A program made the translations under genes and the position numbers. Positions 11,204 to 19,737 of a DNA stretch of 43,114 bases are shown piece by piece. The stretch's first letter is position 1. Every line of letters starts with the position of its first letter. Source of the stretch: Pseudolabrys sp. (GTDB taxonomy: Bacteria > Pseudomonadota > Alphaproteobacteria > Rhizobiales > Xanthobacteraceae); contig JAQSCR010000221.1 in NCBI GenBank assembly GCA_029945495.1, positions 1-43,114 on the forward strand. The letters are read 5' to 3'. The notes beneath the pieces were generated by a model. The model saw nothing but the letters and a program-made list of their open reading frames with translations. It ran no database searches and was not told the origin of the DNA.

Positions 11204-11351
11204 TGAGGGCGCTTCGACGGGGATAAGACGTAAACCGCTTTTGACGCGCAACACACGAGTTCGTGTAGCTCACGCGAGCAAACGTACACGACATTGAGAG
11301 ATCAATGGCATTGAGAGATTTTAGGCAATGAGAGACCGGGAGGGGAATTCG

Positions 11352-11861
11352 ATGCCGCTGCTTCGCCGCGCTTTCCTTTGCTCGGTGTTGCTTGGCCTAT
11401 GCCTGCCGGCTATCGCCCTGGCGGCCGAGCCACTGGTGCGGCTCGCCTCCGGCCCGCCGATCGTCAAATCGGATGCCGGCGCGGTAGCCGAGAAGGAATT
11501 GACCCCCGAACAGAAAATGCAAAAGCGGTTTCCGCACCCGGCGCGGGTCGGCGATCTGATCGGTTTGCCGGTGCTCGATGATGACGATTCCACCATCGGC
11601 TATGTCCGTCAGGTGGTGCGCTCGTCGGACGGAAAGATATCCCTGATCGTTCCCTACAGTGCCTGGCTCGGCTGGGCGCACACAGAATGGGGCAAGCGGC
11701 CGGTGGCCGTTCCAATTGAAACTGTCGTCATTTTGGCGCGCCAGCTGGACGCCGTTGACATGCCGCGCAGCGAGTTTGACGAGGCGCCGACCTGGACGCC
11801 GTCCGAAGGCCAGGTCGTCGGTGCGGACGAAAAGACGCTGATCGGTCTGGGGCGGCGATAG
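11352..11861 (+). CDS. secreted PRC-barrel domain protein
   Basis: This 169-residue protein starts at ATG 11352, chosen because a strong GGAGGGG lies about 7 bases upstream and the protein then begins with a clean signal peptide (MPLLRRAFLCSVLLGL, cut near ALAAEP). The mature part has a PRC-barrel-like stretch, DLIGLPVLDDDDSTIGYVRQ. PRC barrels are small beta domains found in ribosome maturation and photosynthetic reaction-centre proteins and in many exported proteins of unknown role. It is divergent from the cytochrome b gene. A link to that redox pair is possible but unproven. Confidence 0.75.
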   Translation: MPLLRRAFLCSVLLGLCLPAIALAAEPLVRLASGPPIVKSDAGAVAEKELTPEQKMQKRFPHPARVGDLIGLPVLDDDDSTIGYVRQVVRSSDGKISLIVPYSAWLGWAHTEWGKRPVAVPIETVVILARQLDAVDMPRSEFDEAPTWTPSEGQVVGADEKTLIGLGRR

Positions 11862-11946
11862 CGCGGTATCAGATCTTCCTGCCGGCGGCGGAAAATGTAC
11901 GTCACGTCGCGGAACGCTCCGAACTCAACGAGGTTGACAGGTTAGG

Positions 11947-13101
11947 ATGGACGACCAGACCAAAATCAGGCGCAGTACGCGTACCCTGGTCGCTCAGGCG
12001 AGCGGATCGCATGATCCTGTGACCAAGGCCATCGTCCAGCCCATCCATATGTCCGCCACGTATCTCCGCGACGCCGATAACGGCTATCGCGCCGGCTACG
12101 TCTATGGCCGCTCCGACAATGTCTCGGTGCAACAGGCCGAAGGCCTGATCGCCGCGCTCGAAGACGCCGACGCGGCGCTGCTGTTCGGCTCCGGCATGGC
12201 GGCGGCGACCACGGTGCTGCTGGCGCTCGACAAACCGACCCACATCGTCGCGTCGCAGGTCATGTATTGGGGCTTCCGCTCATGGCTGCGCGGCATCGGC
12301 CGCTACGGCCACAGCGTCAGCTTCGTCGATACCTCGGACCTCGATGCCGTGCGCGCCGCCGTGCGGCCGGGCGAAACCGGCCTGTTCTGGATCGAAACGC
12401 CGAGCAACCCGCTCTGGACCATCACGGATATCGCTGCGGTCGCCGATATCGCCCATGCCGCCGGCGCCATCCTGTGCGTCGATTCGACTGTGGCGACGCC
12501 TATTTTTACCAAGCCGCTGTCGCTCGGCGCCGATATCGTCATGCATTCGGCCACCAAATATCTCAACGGTCATTCCGACGTGGTCGCCGGCGTTCTCGCC
12601 ACCGTGGGCGGTTGTCCGCTATGGGAGCGCATTCGCGACATGCGCGGGCAATTCGGCAGCGCGCTCAGCCCATTCGATTCGTGGCTGCTGATGCGCGGTA
12701 TGCGCACCCTCGACGTACGCGTGCGCGCCCAGGCCGCCACCGCCGCTAAGTTGGCGTCGCAACTGGTCGGTCATCCGGCGCTCGCTGCGGTGCTTTATCC
12801 CGGTCTTGAGAGCCACGTCGGCCACAAGGTGGCGCGGCGTCAGATGGTCGGCGGCTTCGGCGGCATGTTTTCGATTCGTCTCAAGAAGGGCGAGAAGGCG
12901 GCGATCGCGGTCGCGGCATGCGTCGAATTGTGGAATCGCGCCACCTCCATGGGCGGCGTCGAAAGCCTGATCGAGCATCGTTCCTCGATCGAAGGCGAGG
13001 GTTCGCCCTGTCCCGGCGATCTGCTGCGGCTTTCGGTCGGGTTGGAAGATGCCGACGAGCTGTATTACGATCTCACCCGCGCGCTGTCGGTCGCCGCCTG
13101 A
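11947..13101 (+). CDS. PLP-dependent trans-sulfuration enzyme (cystathionine beta-lyase type)
   Basis: This 384-residue member of the Cys/Met metabolism PLP family has the lysine that binds pyridoxal phosphate, Lys204, in HSATKYLNGHSDV. Other landmarks are YVYGRSDNVSVQQAEG near residue 50, LLFGSGMAAATTVLLAL, and WIETPSNPLW. The likely reaction is beta-elimination of cystathionine or a similar thioether. An AGGTTAGG stretch lies directly before the ATG. It leads a rightward run (12-base gap to the next gene), although the DUF2064, GT2 and epimerase that follow suggest a sugar pathway, so the shared purpose is unclear. metC-like versus other gamma-family activities cannot be separated by eye. 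Confidence 0.88.
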   Translation: MDDQTKIRRSTRTLVAQASGSHDPVTKAIVQPIHMSATYLRDADNGYRAGYVYGRSDNVSVQQAEGLIAALEDADAALLFGSGMAAATTVLLALDKPTHIVASQVMYWGFRSWLRGIGRYGHSVSFVDTSDLDAVRAAVRPGETGLFWIETPSNPLWTITDIAAVADIAHAAGAILCVDSTVATPIFTKPLSLGADIVMHSATKYLNGHSDVVAGVLATVGGCPLWERIRDMRGQFGSALSPFDSWLLMRGMRTLDVRVRAQAATAAKLASQLVGHPALAAVLYPGLESHVGHKVARRQMVGGFGGMFSIRLKKGEKAAIAVAACVELWNRATSMGGVESLIEHRSSIEGEGSPCPGDLLRLSVGLEDADELYYDLTRALSVAA

Positions 13102-13113
13102 CGGAAAATCATC

Positions 13114-13833
13114 ATGAAACCAGTCGCCGTCGCAATCGTTTGCAAAACCCCGGCCCCGGGCAAGTCGAAGACACGGCTGTCGCCGCCGCTGCGGCCGGAG
13201 GAATGCGCCGCGATCTCGTCCTGCTTCATTCGCGATCTGTCGCAGACCATTCATGAACTGGCCGCCGATGGCGATGCCGCGGCGTGCGCGCTTTACACCC
13301 CGTTCGGGTCGGAGCCGGCGCTGCGCCGTCTGCTGCCGGACGGCTTTCATCTGACCTTGCAGGGCGACGGCGATCTCGGCGCCCGCCTTCTCAAGGGCAC
13401 GGCCGATTTCATCGACGCCGGCTATGCCGGCGCCATTCTGGTCAATTCCGATTCGCCGACGCTGCCGAAGGCGATCCTGCGCGCGGCGGTCGACGCCGTG
13501 CGCGCCGGCGACAATGTCGTTCTGAGCCCGGCGCTCGATGGCGGCTATACCTTGATCGGCCTGTCGCAGCCGCATGCCCGGCTGTTCGACGACATGCCGT
13601 GGAGCACGCCGGAGGTTTATGAACTCACCGTAAAGCGCGCGGCCGAGATCGGTCTCGCAGTCGCCAACGTGCCGAGTTGGTATGACGTCGACGACGCCGC
13701 GTCTTTCGTCATGCTGGAGGATGAGTCGAACGGCACGCGGCCTGCCTTCGCCGATCCGCGCCTCACCGGCGCGCCGGCGCCGGCCACGTTCCGGTTCTTG
13801 CGCGAACGTCGAAACGCCTTGCTGCGGGCCTGA
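13114..13833 (+). CDS. DUF2064 / TIGR04282-type glycosyltransferase
   Basis: This 239-residue protein has the opening AIVCKTPAPGKSKTRL (a nucleotide-sugar-type Rossmann start with a G-x-x-KTRL loop), the metal-site region LVNSDSPTLP, and SPALDGGYTLIGL. These are the hallmarks of the DUF2064 group, some members of which are annotated as arsenosugar-biosynthesis glycosyltransferases. Three bases separate it from the following GT2 gene, so the two are co-expressed and may act on the same acceptor. No arsenic-methylation gene is seen nearby, so the arsenosugar label should not be carried over. Confidence 0.82.
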   Translation: MKPVAVAIVCKTPAPGKSKTRLSPPLRPEECAAISSCFIRDLSQTIHELAADGDAAACALYTPFGSEPALRRLLPDGFHLTLQGDGDLGARLLKGTADFIDAGYAGAILVNSDSPTLPKAILRAAVDAVRAGDNVVLSPALDGGYTLIGLSQPHARLFDDMPWSTPEVYELTVKRAAEIGLAVANVPSWYDVDDAASFVMLEDESNGTRPAFADPRLTGAPAPATFRFLRERRNALLRA

Positions 13834-13836
13834 GCC

Positions 13837-14589
13837 GTGCAATTTGCCTCCAGCAACCGTTTTGTCAGCGTCGTCATTCCCTGCCTTAATGAGGAAGAGC
13901 CAATCGCCGACGTCGTGCGCGAGGTGTTGGCGCAACAGGTCGACGAAGTCATCGTCGTCGATAACGGCTCGACCGACCGCACCGCCGAATTTGCTGCCAA
14001 GGCCGGAGCCCGCGTTGTTACTGAGCCGCGCCCCGGTTACGGCCGCGCCTGCGCCGCGGGCGCCAACGCGGTCGATCCGCGCAGCGAGATTATCTGCTTT
14101 CTCGACGGCGACGGCAGCGACGTGCCTGGCTTCATGGCCGATGTGGTCGAGCCGGTCGCCGCCGGCCACTCCGATTTCGTCATGGGCTCGCGCCTGCGCG
14201 GCAAACGCGAGGCCGGCAGCATGACGCCGCAGCAGCTATTGGCTGGTTGGATCGCCGGGCTTCTGCTGCGTGCGACATATGGCGTGCGCTTCACCGACAT
14301 GTCGCCGTTCCGCGCGCTGCGTGTCGAACGGCTGCGGGCGCTCGGCATGCGCGAACAGACCTATGGCTGGAATTTGGAAATGCAGATGCGCGCCGCGGCG
14401 GCGCAATATCATATTCTCGAGATCCCGGTCGATCACCGCTGCCGCCAGGGCGGCGTGTCGAAAGTATCCGGCAATCTCACAGCCGGCATGAAAGCGGCGT
14501 GGAAGATCGTCACCACCTTCCTGCGGCTTGCCGTCTCTTTGCGGCGCGAGCCGCCGCTGCAATTCCGTCTGCGCGACAATAAGGCCTGA
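13837..14589 (+). CDS. family 2 glycosyltransferase
   Basis: This 250-residue GT-A fold enzyme starts at GTG 13837. It shows VSVVIPCLNEEEPI, then VIVVDNGSTDRTAE, the metal-binding ICFLDGDGSD segment (DxD equivalent), and MGSRLRGKREAGSM, typical of dolichyl/polyprenyl-phosphate sugar transferases. The later LEMQMRAAAAQYHILEIPV with YRxR-like HRCRQGG fits the same group. There are no strong membrane segments. It lies 3 bases after the DUF2064 gene and 2 bases before the epimerase gene, so the three form a tight unit. Confidence 0.88.
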   Translation: MQFASSNRFVSVVIPCLNEEEPIADVVREVLAQQVDEVIVVDNGSTDRTAEFAAKAGARVVTEPRPGYGRACAAGANAVDPRSEIICFLDGDGSDVPGFMADVVEPVAAGHSDFVMGSRLRGKREAGSMTPQQLLAGWIAGLLLRATYGVRFTDMSPFRALRVERLRALGMREQTYGWNLEMQMRAAAAQYHILEIPVDHRCRQGGVSKVSGNLTAGMKAAWKIVTTFLRLAVSLRREPPLQFRLRDNKA

Positions 14590-14591
14590 CC

Positions 14592-15620
14592 ATGCGCGTC
14601 CTGCTTACCGGCGGCGCCGGCTTCATCGGCCGCCACGTTCTGCATGAGTTGCTGGCGCGCGGCCACGACGTGCGCGTGCTCGATTCACTGCGGCCGGACG
14701 TCCATGCCAACGGCAAAACCGCGCCGCTCGAAGGCGCCGAATTGATTGTCGGCGATGTGCGCGATGCGGCGACGATTGACGCCGCGCTAAAAAGCGTCGA
14801 AGCGGTGCTGCACCTCGCTGCCAAAGTCGGCCTAGGCGTCGCCATCTCCGACATGCCTGATTACGCCTCGTCGAACGATGTCGGCACCGCCGAACTGCTG
14901 GCCGGCATGGCGCGTGGTGGTCTGAAACGCTTGACCCTGGCGGGCTCGATGGTCGCTTATGGCGAGGGCATCGGTCGCTGCGCCGAACACGGCGCGGTGC
15001 GTCCCGGGCCGCGCATTGAGAGTGAATTGAAACAGGGCAATTTCGAGCCGCCTTGTCCGCGCTGCGGGCGGCCGCTCGACACTGCATTGGTCGATGAGGA
15101 AGTGCCGGTCGATCCGCGCAACGCCTATGCGACCAGTAAAGTGGCGCAGGAATTCTATGCCGCTAACTGGGCGCGCGTCACCGGCGGCTCTGCCGGCATC
15201 TTGCGCTATCATAACGTCTATGGCCCCGGCATGCCGCGCGACACGCCTTACGCCGGGGTTGCCGCGATCTTTACCGCCGCGCTCAAGCGCGGCGACGCGC
15301 CGAAGGTGTTCGAGGATGGCCGCATGCGCCGCGATTTCGTCCATGTGCGTGATATTGCCACCGCCACCGTCGCTGTCTGCGAGGGACATCGCGACGGGGT
15401 GCGCGCCTTCAATGTCGGCTCCGGCACGCCGCGCACGGTTGGCGATATGGCGCTGGCTCTGGCGCAGGCGCTCAATGGCCCGCTGCCGGTCGTCACGGGC
15501 GGCTATCGCCTCGGCGACGTGCGCCACATCACCGCGGATTCATCGCGCCTGCGCCGCGAATTCGGCTGGAAACCGCAGGTCGAATTTCGAGACGGCATGG
15601 CCGAACTGGCGAAACTATAG
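14592..15620 (+). CDS. NAD-dependent nucleotide-sugar epimerase/dehydratase with Cys-rich insert
   Basis: This 342-residue extended short-chain dehydrogenase begins with the NAD-binding LLTGGAGFIGRHV. It has the catalytic YATSK (Tyr/Lys) and the substrate-side LRYHNVYGPGMP and RRDFVHVRDIA motifs. Between the cofactor half and the YATSK motif there is an insert with PPCPRCGRPLD, a CPxCG zinc-knuckle-like pair not present in ordinary GalE/RmlB enzymes. An additional RCAEHG cysteine lies earlier. The gene follows the GT2 stop by 2 bases and ends the glycan unit. The sugar is unknown. Confidence 0.88.
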   Translation: MRVLLTGGAGFIGRHVLHELLARGHDVRVLDSLRPDVHANGKTAPLEGAELIVGDVRDAATIDAALKSVEAVLHLAAKVGLGVAISDMPDYASSNDVGTAELLAGMARGGLKRLTLAGSMVAYGEGIGRCAEHGAVRPGPRIESELKQGNFEPPCPRCGRPLDTALVDEEVPVDPRNAYATSKVAQEFYAANWARVTGGSAGILRYHNVYGPGMPRDTPYAGVAAIFTAALKRGDAPKVFEDGRMRRDFVHVRDIATATVAVCEGHRDGVRAFNVGSGTPRTVGDMALALAQALNGPLPVVTGGYRLGDVRHITADSSRLRREFGWKPQVEFRDGMAELAKL

Positions 15621-15691
15621 ACGCTGTTGGTTTGCGATCGATCGTGAATATTCTCGGACGTCTCAGAGGATATCGACGTCAGCCCGCGGAA

Positions 15692-15859
15692 GCGGTGCGC
15701 GCCGAGGCACTTGCGTTGGCGCCTGAGAACTTCGAGCCGAAGCGGTTCCCGGTCAGCCTTGTTTATGTCGCTCAGGGACCATTGCCGCTTAAACTGCGCG
15801 GTTTTATTGACTTTTCTGCCCCGTGCCTGAAGGCGGTGCTGGCGAGTAGCAACGGATAG
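15692..15859 (+). pseudogene. LysR regulator C-terminal remnant
   Basis: The frame reads FPVSLVYVAQGPLPLKLRGF, then IDFSAPCLKAVLA, to a stop at 15857-15859. This is the characteristic tail of LysR effector domains (VSLVYP..xxLPLKLRAFIDFxAPRLxAxL). No DNA-binding domain or first half is present upstream, because the region before it belongs to the epimerase gene. It is a decayed 3' end. Confidence 0.6.
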
Positions 15860-15865
15860 ACAGCG

Positions 15866-16252
15866 TCACACCAAGAGCCGCCGGCTCTCCTGGGTTCGGC
15901 CATCATAGCCCCACGAATTAGCCGGTACTTCGGTGACGACGACATAAGTCGCTGGGTTGAGATCCGGTCCAAAAACGTTTTTGAGTAAGGTCATGGTGCG
16001 CTCGACGAAGAGCGCCTTTTGCTCTGGCTTGTTGGTGCCGGCCGTGACCGTCGCGTCGACATGAACCGCGACTGGGGTAGCGATGCCGCCAATCGTCCAG
16101 CGCGCGGATTCGGGCTGTTCGACCAGGACACTGGTCAATTCGGCGACCTTGCCCAACACCGATTCCATCAGACCGGTGACCTCGGTATTGAGCCGTGAAA
16201 TCTGGCCGGCCGTAAGCATCGGCCCCAAGGCAGTTATGCGGATGAAGGGCAT
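15866..16252 (-). CDS. tautomerase-family protein
   Basis: This is a 128-residue protein if started at the ATG at 16250-16252, which places the catalytic proline directly after Met (MPFIRITALG), as required for 4-oxalocrotonate tautomerase and MIF-superfamily enzymes, which use Pro1 as a base. The body has LTSVLVEQPESARWTIGG and a C-terminal NSWGYDGRTQ. The length is about twice a 4-OT monomer, so it is a fused or malonate-semialdehyde-decarboxylase-like member. The longer frame starting at 16312 would bury the proline and is rejected. The substrate is unknown. Confidence 0.75.
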   Translation of the reverse strand: MPFIRITALGPMLTAGQISRLNTEVTGLMESVLGKVAELTSVLVEQPESARWTIGGIATPVAVHVDATVTAGTNKPEQKALFVERTMTLLKNVFGPDLNPATYVVVTEVPANSWGYDGRTQESRRLLV

Positions 16253-16286
16253 TTTCTGTTCCTTATGCTCAGGGTGCCGCTCGAAA

Positions 16287-16310
16287 GCCCCCGGCAACGA
16301 GGCCGGGGGC
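16287..16310 (-). terminator. hairpin terminator downstream of small secreted protein gene
   Basis: A perfect 9-base stem (GCCCCCGGC / GCCGGGGGC) with a 6-base loop lies just after the stop of the 16337-16609 gene, and on the minus strand it is followed by TTT. The T-run is short, so termination may be partial, with some read-through to the tautomerase gene. Confidence 0.6.
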
Positions 16311-16336
16311 AATTGTCGTCATCGGCGAGGGCGAAT

Positions 16337-16609
16337 CTAGTAATGTGCACTGAGCGTGCTGCGATCGAAAACCATCATCAGCTTGCCATCGTGCATGAAG
16401 AAAACCGTACCGCGCGGAACCTTCTTGGCGCGCGCCATCATCTCTTTGGTCGGCGTCTTCAGATCGATGATCATCGGATTGCCAGCCATATCGACGACAT
16501 AGCCCTGCCCCGCCTTGATCACCCATCCGGTGGCGTCGGAAGCGTGAGCCGCTGCGCCGAGCGCCAAAGTGAGGCCCGCGGCGATCATGGTCTTTGTGAA
16601 GATCGACAT
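16337..16609 (-). CDS. small secreted protein of unknown function
   Basis: This 90-residue protein has a clear signal peptide (MSIFTKTMIAAGLTLALGAA, cut after AHA) and a mature part of about 67 residues containing VIKAGQGYVVDMAGNPMIID and GTVFFMHDGKLMMVFD. It has many methionines but no cysteine. Two beta-hairpin-like repeats are suggested by the alternating pattern. No family is recognised. A strong hairpin follows the gene, supporting a real transcription unit. Confidence 0.65.
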   Translation of the reverse strand: MSIFTKTMIAAGLTLALGAAAHASDATGWVIKAGQGYVVDMAGNPMIIDLKTPTKEMMARAKKVPRGTVFFMHDGKLMMVFDRSTLSAHY

Positions 16610-16817
16610 TGTCTTGTTCCTTCTGGGTTCAAATGGTTTCCGCGAAACATTTTCGCGATGTCATCGTCTGGATGACGCCGGGACCCTAGGACTGCACGCC
16701 GCATTTCGGCCAATGCCGAGGTGCTATGAATATGATGCTCCGCAGCTATCGGCGGTCATGTTATGAATTGTGCGCCTGCCAAAAGCGTCTCCGGTGGGTC
16801 CAGCGCGCGAGGCTACT

Positions 16818-17525
16818 GTGAGCGATCAGGGAAATTTACCGCGGACGCCGGCAGAGGTTCTTGCGCTCGCATCCAGCCTGCCGGGTGGGCTCGGCCAAAA
16901 GCTTACGGCCTATCTCGGCCATAGTAGGCGGTTGCGGCCCGAGATGGTCGCCGCGATCGATCGTCTCATTTTTCATCTCAATGCGCTCTATGGCGAGCAG
17001 ATCGGCCCGGCGGTTGGCGACGAGATGCCCGCTTTTTTACTGCCAAATCAGATGGGCGAATTGGTGTCGTTGGACGGTTTTCTGGAATCCGGTCCGCTCG
17101 TCATCAGTATAAACCGCGGGCACTGGTGCCCCTATTGCAAGTTGGATCTTCGCGCGCTGGCGGAGATCGAGCCGGAAATTCGCGGGTTCGGCGCGCAACT
17201 GGTTTCGATCATGCCGGAAAGGGCGCAATTCACGAAGCAGGCTATTGCCGACAATCGATTTCCATTTCCGATTCTGAGCGACGTCGACTTGAGCTACACA
17301 CTCTCGCTCGGCCTGATCTATTGGGTCGGCGCGGAGGTCAAGGAACTCTATAAAAGCATCGGACTCGATCTGGAAAAATTTCAAGGCAACCGCAACTATT
17401 TCCTGCCAATGGCGGCAAAATTCATTGTCGGCCGGGACGGCATCGTCAAGGCGCGGGTGGTCGATGTCGACTTTCGTCTGCGCATGGAGCCGAAAGCCAT
17501 CCTCGAGGCGCTGGCGCGGTTGTAA
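16818..17525 (+). CDS. AhpC/TSA-type peroxiredoxin-like protein
   Basis: This 235-residue thioredoxin-fold protein has an N-terminal helical extension (about 70 residues) and then VGDEMPAFLLPNQMGELVSL, typical of the peroxiredoxin-like group. The active-site stretch is NRGHWCPYCKLDLRAL with a CPYC pair, more thioredoxin-like than a classical peroxiredoxin (which has a T-x-x-C). A GTG at 16818 with AGG upstream is preferred; another GTG at 16770 would add 16 residues with no conservation. It is convergent with the LysR gene, 8 bases apart. Confidence 0.75.
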   Translation: MSDQGNLPRTPAEVLALASSLPGGLGQKLTAYLGHSRRLRPEMVAAIDRLIFHLNALYGEQIGPAVGDEMPAFLLPNQMGELVSLDGFLESGPLVISINRGHWCPYCKLDLRALAEIEPEIRGFGAQLVSIMPERAQFTKQAIADNRFPFPILSDVDLSYTLSLGLIYWVGAEVKELYKSIGLDLEKFQGNRNYFLPMAAKFIVGRDGIVKARVVDVDFRLRMEPKAILEALARL

Positions 17526-17533
17526 CGACGCAA

Positions 17534-18445
17534 TCAGGCATTCGCGGCCGGTCTCGCGATCGGCATCAGCGTCGACCAGTCGGCGGCACGCAACAGATTC
17601 ATGAGACCCGTCGCCGCCGCCGATCGGGCTCGGCCGGCGACCGCATAAAGCGAAACCGGCCGGCGCAGCGCGATGCCGTCTATGCCGATGCCCCGGACAT
17701 TGCCGCCATTACGGGCAGTCTCGGGCATAATGGCGGCGCCAACATTCGCCTCAAGCACGCTGAGCATGTCCTGATCCGACAAGATATGATCGCCGGCGTT
17801 CTGTTCGATGCCGGCCGCGCTTAGTAAGCTGCCGAGATCGTCAGCTTGCTCGCAATAGGACCTAGATATCAGCCGCAGGCCGCCGATATCAGCCAATCCG
17901 ACGCGATTGCGCATCGCCAGCGGATGCGACTTGTGGACCACAAGTTCGTAGCCTTCTTCGAACAGCCGCCAGGTATCGAGGCGTTCCCATGCCTCACCGA
18001 GCGGCCCGGCGACGGCTAATTCGGAATCGCCATTCTTCAGGCGTTCGGCGATGTTAGCGCCATTGCCGCGAAAGAATTGCAGCTCGATCCCGGGGAAAGC
18101 CTTGGCCAATTCGGTCAGCACGGGGACGAGCAACGCGAGGTTGACGGTATGCGACAGCGCCAGTCGCAGCGGCGCTGTCGTGCCCTTCTTGTAGGACGAT
18201 GCCAATGTCTTGGCCGCGACGGCACTGTCATAGCATTGCGTCAGCAGCGGCAACATCAGGCGCCCAAGGTCGGTCAGATGGCTGAGAGCCCGCTCCCGCC
18301 GGAATAGTTCGCCGCCGAGCTCGTCTTCGAGGTTTTTGATCGCGCGGCTTAAGGCCGGTTGGGTGACGTTGCAGTCGTTGGCAGCCTGGGTGAAATTGAG
18401 TTGCTTCGCCACCGCGATGAAATAGCGAATTTGCTGCATTTCCAT
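17534..18445 (-). CDS. LysR-family transcriptional regulator
   Basis: This 303-residue protein has an N-terminal winged helix (MQQIRYFIAVAKQLNFTQAA then NVTQPALSRAIKNLE) and a standard effector domain, with FRRERALSHLTDLGRLMLP joining the two parts. It resembles the CynR/OxyR-like subgroup. It is divergent from the histidine kinase gene (220 bases between starts) and convergent with the peroxiredoxin-like gene, either of which may be its target. Confidence 0.88.
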   Translation of the reverse strand: MEMQQIRYFIAVAKQLNFTQAANDCNVTQPALSRAIKNLEDELGGELFRRERALSHLTDLGRLMLPLLTQCYDSAVAAKTLASSYKKGTTAPLRLALSHTVNLALLVPVLTELAKAFPGIELQFFRGNGANIAERLKNGDSELAVAGPLGEAWERLDTWRLFEEGYELVVHKSHPLAMRNRVGLADIGGLRLISRSYCEQADDLGSLLSAAGIEQNAGDHILSDQDMLSVLEANVGAAIMPETARNGGNVRGIGIDGIALRRPVSLYAVAGRARSAAATGLMNLLRAADWSTLMPIARPAANA

Positions 18446-18665
18446 CGATCAGTTCCCGGCTTGGCCCGAATAGCGGGATTGTGCACAGCCTGGGCCCCGG
18501 CGCAATCAACCGGCGATGCATAGGGCTTATGGACTTGATGCCTACACAGCATTGGTTTTGCGGGCGCTCGGGGCGTTTTTATAGGGGGATCGCGCGATCT
18601 TGCCACGGAGGGCTGGAAGCCCCCCGAAGGCTGGATCGGCTCAAGCGGATAACAATGGTGTATCC

Positions 18666-19379
18666 ATGCCCCAGCCAATTCTTGCCTCGGTCAACTCCGC
18701 CCCGGATCGCCCTCTTTCCGCTCAATGGGTGCACGATATCCGAAATGCTCTTGCCGTTACGGGGCTGCATCTTGAAGCTCTTGAGCGCCTATCGGGTCCG
18801 AAAGGCCAAAAGGCCGCCAGTGCCGCCCATGCCGTGATGACCCGGGTTGCCGGCATGTGTAGCGCCTCTTTGGCCGAGGCCACGCGAATGGACCATGTGG
18901 CGCCGCGTCGGGGCTTCGATCTCATGCAGACGATCAATGAGATCGTCACAATCCTGGCGCCGATTGTGCCCGAGGGATTTGAAATACGCATCCCGCAGGA
19001 CGGCAGTTGCATGGTGCTGGCCAACCCGGGCGACATTTACCGTATCATGTTCAACTTGGTGCAGAACGCCATCGCGGTGGCGCGCAGCGGTGCCCGCATG
19101 AGCCATGTCGGCATCGGCTTGGCGCGAAATGGATCGACGGTTGCCATAAGGATATTCGACGACGGCCCCGGCCTCCCGGAAGCGATCCGCTCGAATATCT
19201 TCCGGCTTCATAACGCGTCCACTGCCGGCGGCAGCGGCCTGGGCATCGCGATTGCGCGCGAACTTGCAGAGCGCAACGGCGGCACATTGCGGCTCTCCGC
19301 CGCTGCGAAAGGTGCTAGCTACATTCTAGAGCTGGCCCATTTACGTGTCGTCGCCCGCGAAGGAAGTCGCGGATCATGA
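18666..19379 (+). CDS. small soluble sensor histidine kinase-like protein
   Basis: This 237-residue protein has a dimerisation/phospho-acceptor segment (VHDIRNALAVTGLHLEAL, His23) directly at the N-terminus, then a GHKL ATP-binding domain with the N box FNLVQNAI, G1 DDGPGLP and G2 GGSGLGIAIARELAERNGG. No membrane segment, PAS or other sensor domain precedes His23, so it must take its signal from another protein. No response regulator is adjacent. The ATG at 18666 is chosen because the upstream extension is basic and not conserved-looking. Confidence 0.8.
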   Translation: MPQPILASVNSAPDRPLSAQWVHDIRNALAVTGLHLEALERLSGPKGQKAASAAHAVMTRVAGMCSASLAEATRMDHVAPRRGFDLMQTINEIVTILAPIVPEGFEIRIPQDGSCMVLANPGDIYRIMFNLVQNAIAVARSGARMSHVGIGLARNGSTVAIRIFDDGPGLPEAIRSNIFRLHNASTAGGSGLGIAIARELAERNGGTLRLSAAAKGASYILELAHLRVVAREGSRGS

Positions 19380-19484
19380 CCTCGCAACACGCATGCGGAG
19401 GATCATCCGCAACTCACACGGCTCGTGTGTATCCTTACGAAAAACATTCCGCCATGGTCCCGACAGCGGCGCCCTATCGGAACT

Positions 19485-19737
19485 GACATCAAGCTTATCG
19501 GATGCGGTGCGCGAGCAACCGGACTTCAAGCCGGATGTGGAGGACATGCCAGTGATGAACGTGCTTCACCGCGACGGTGGGGCGATCCGTCATCTCTGGA
19601 GTTCGGAAATCCTTTACGTGCCGGCCGAGCCCGGCCAAGAATACCGCCACAACGACGCCAACGATACGCTCTGGAATATGATCGACCTCACTCCCGAGGG
19701 GCGCGGAGACTTTCACCCAAAGCTAACCTACGTCTAG
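19485..19737 (+). pseudogene. DUF899 protein C-terminal remnant
   Basis: The frame ends with MNVLHRDGGAIRHLWSSEIL, then YVPAEPGQEYRHND, then WNMIDLTPEGRGDFHPKL, which is the diagnostic end of DUF899 thioredoxin-like proteins (HRDG...IRHFW..EL...PGQ..RH...LWN..DLTPEGRG). The first two thirds of the usual 230-250 residues are missing; upstream is a kinase gene in an overlapping frame. The 5' limit is approximate. Confidence 0.65.

Noticed and set aside
13114..13833. arsenosugar biosynthesis role for the DUF2064 protein
   Set aside because: The family label exists, but no arsenic methylation or resistance gene accompanies it here.
12619..14169. 516-codon leftward open frame
   Set aside because: It spans the antisense of the PLP lyase, DUF2064 and GT2 genes, which have clear motifs; no family is recognisable in it.
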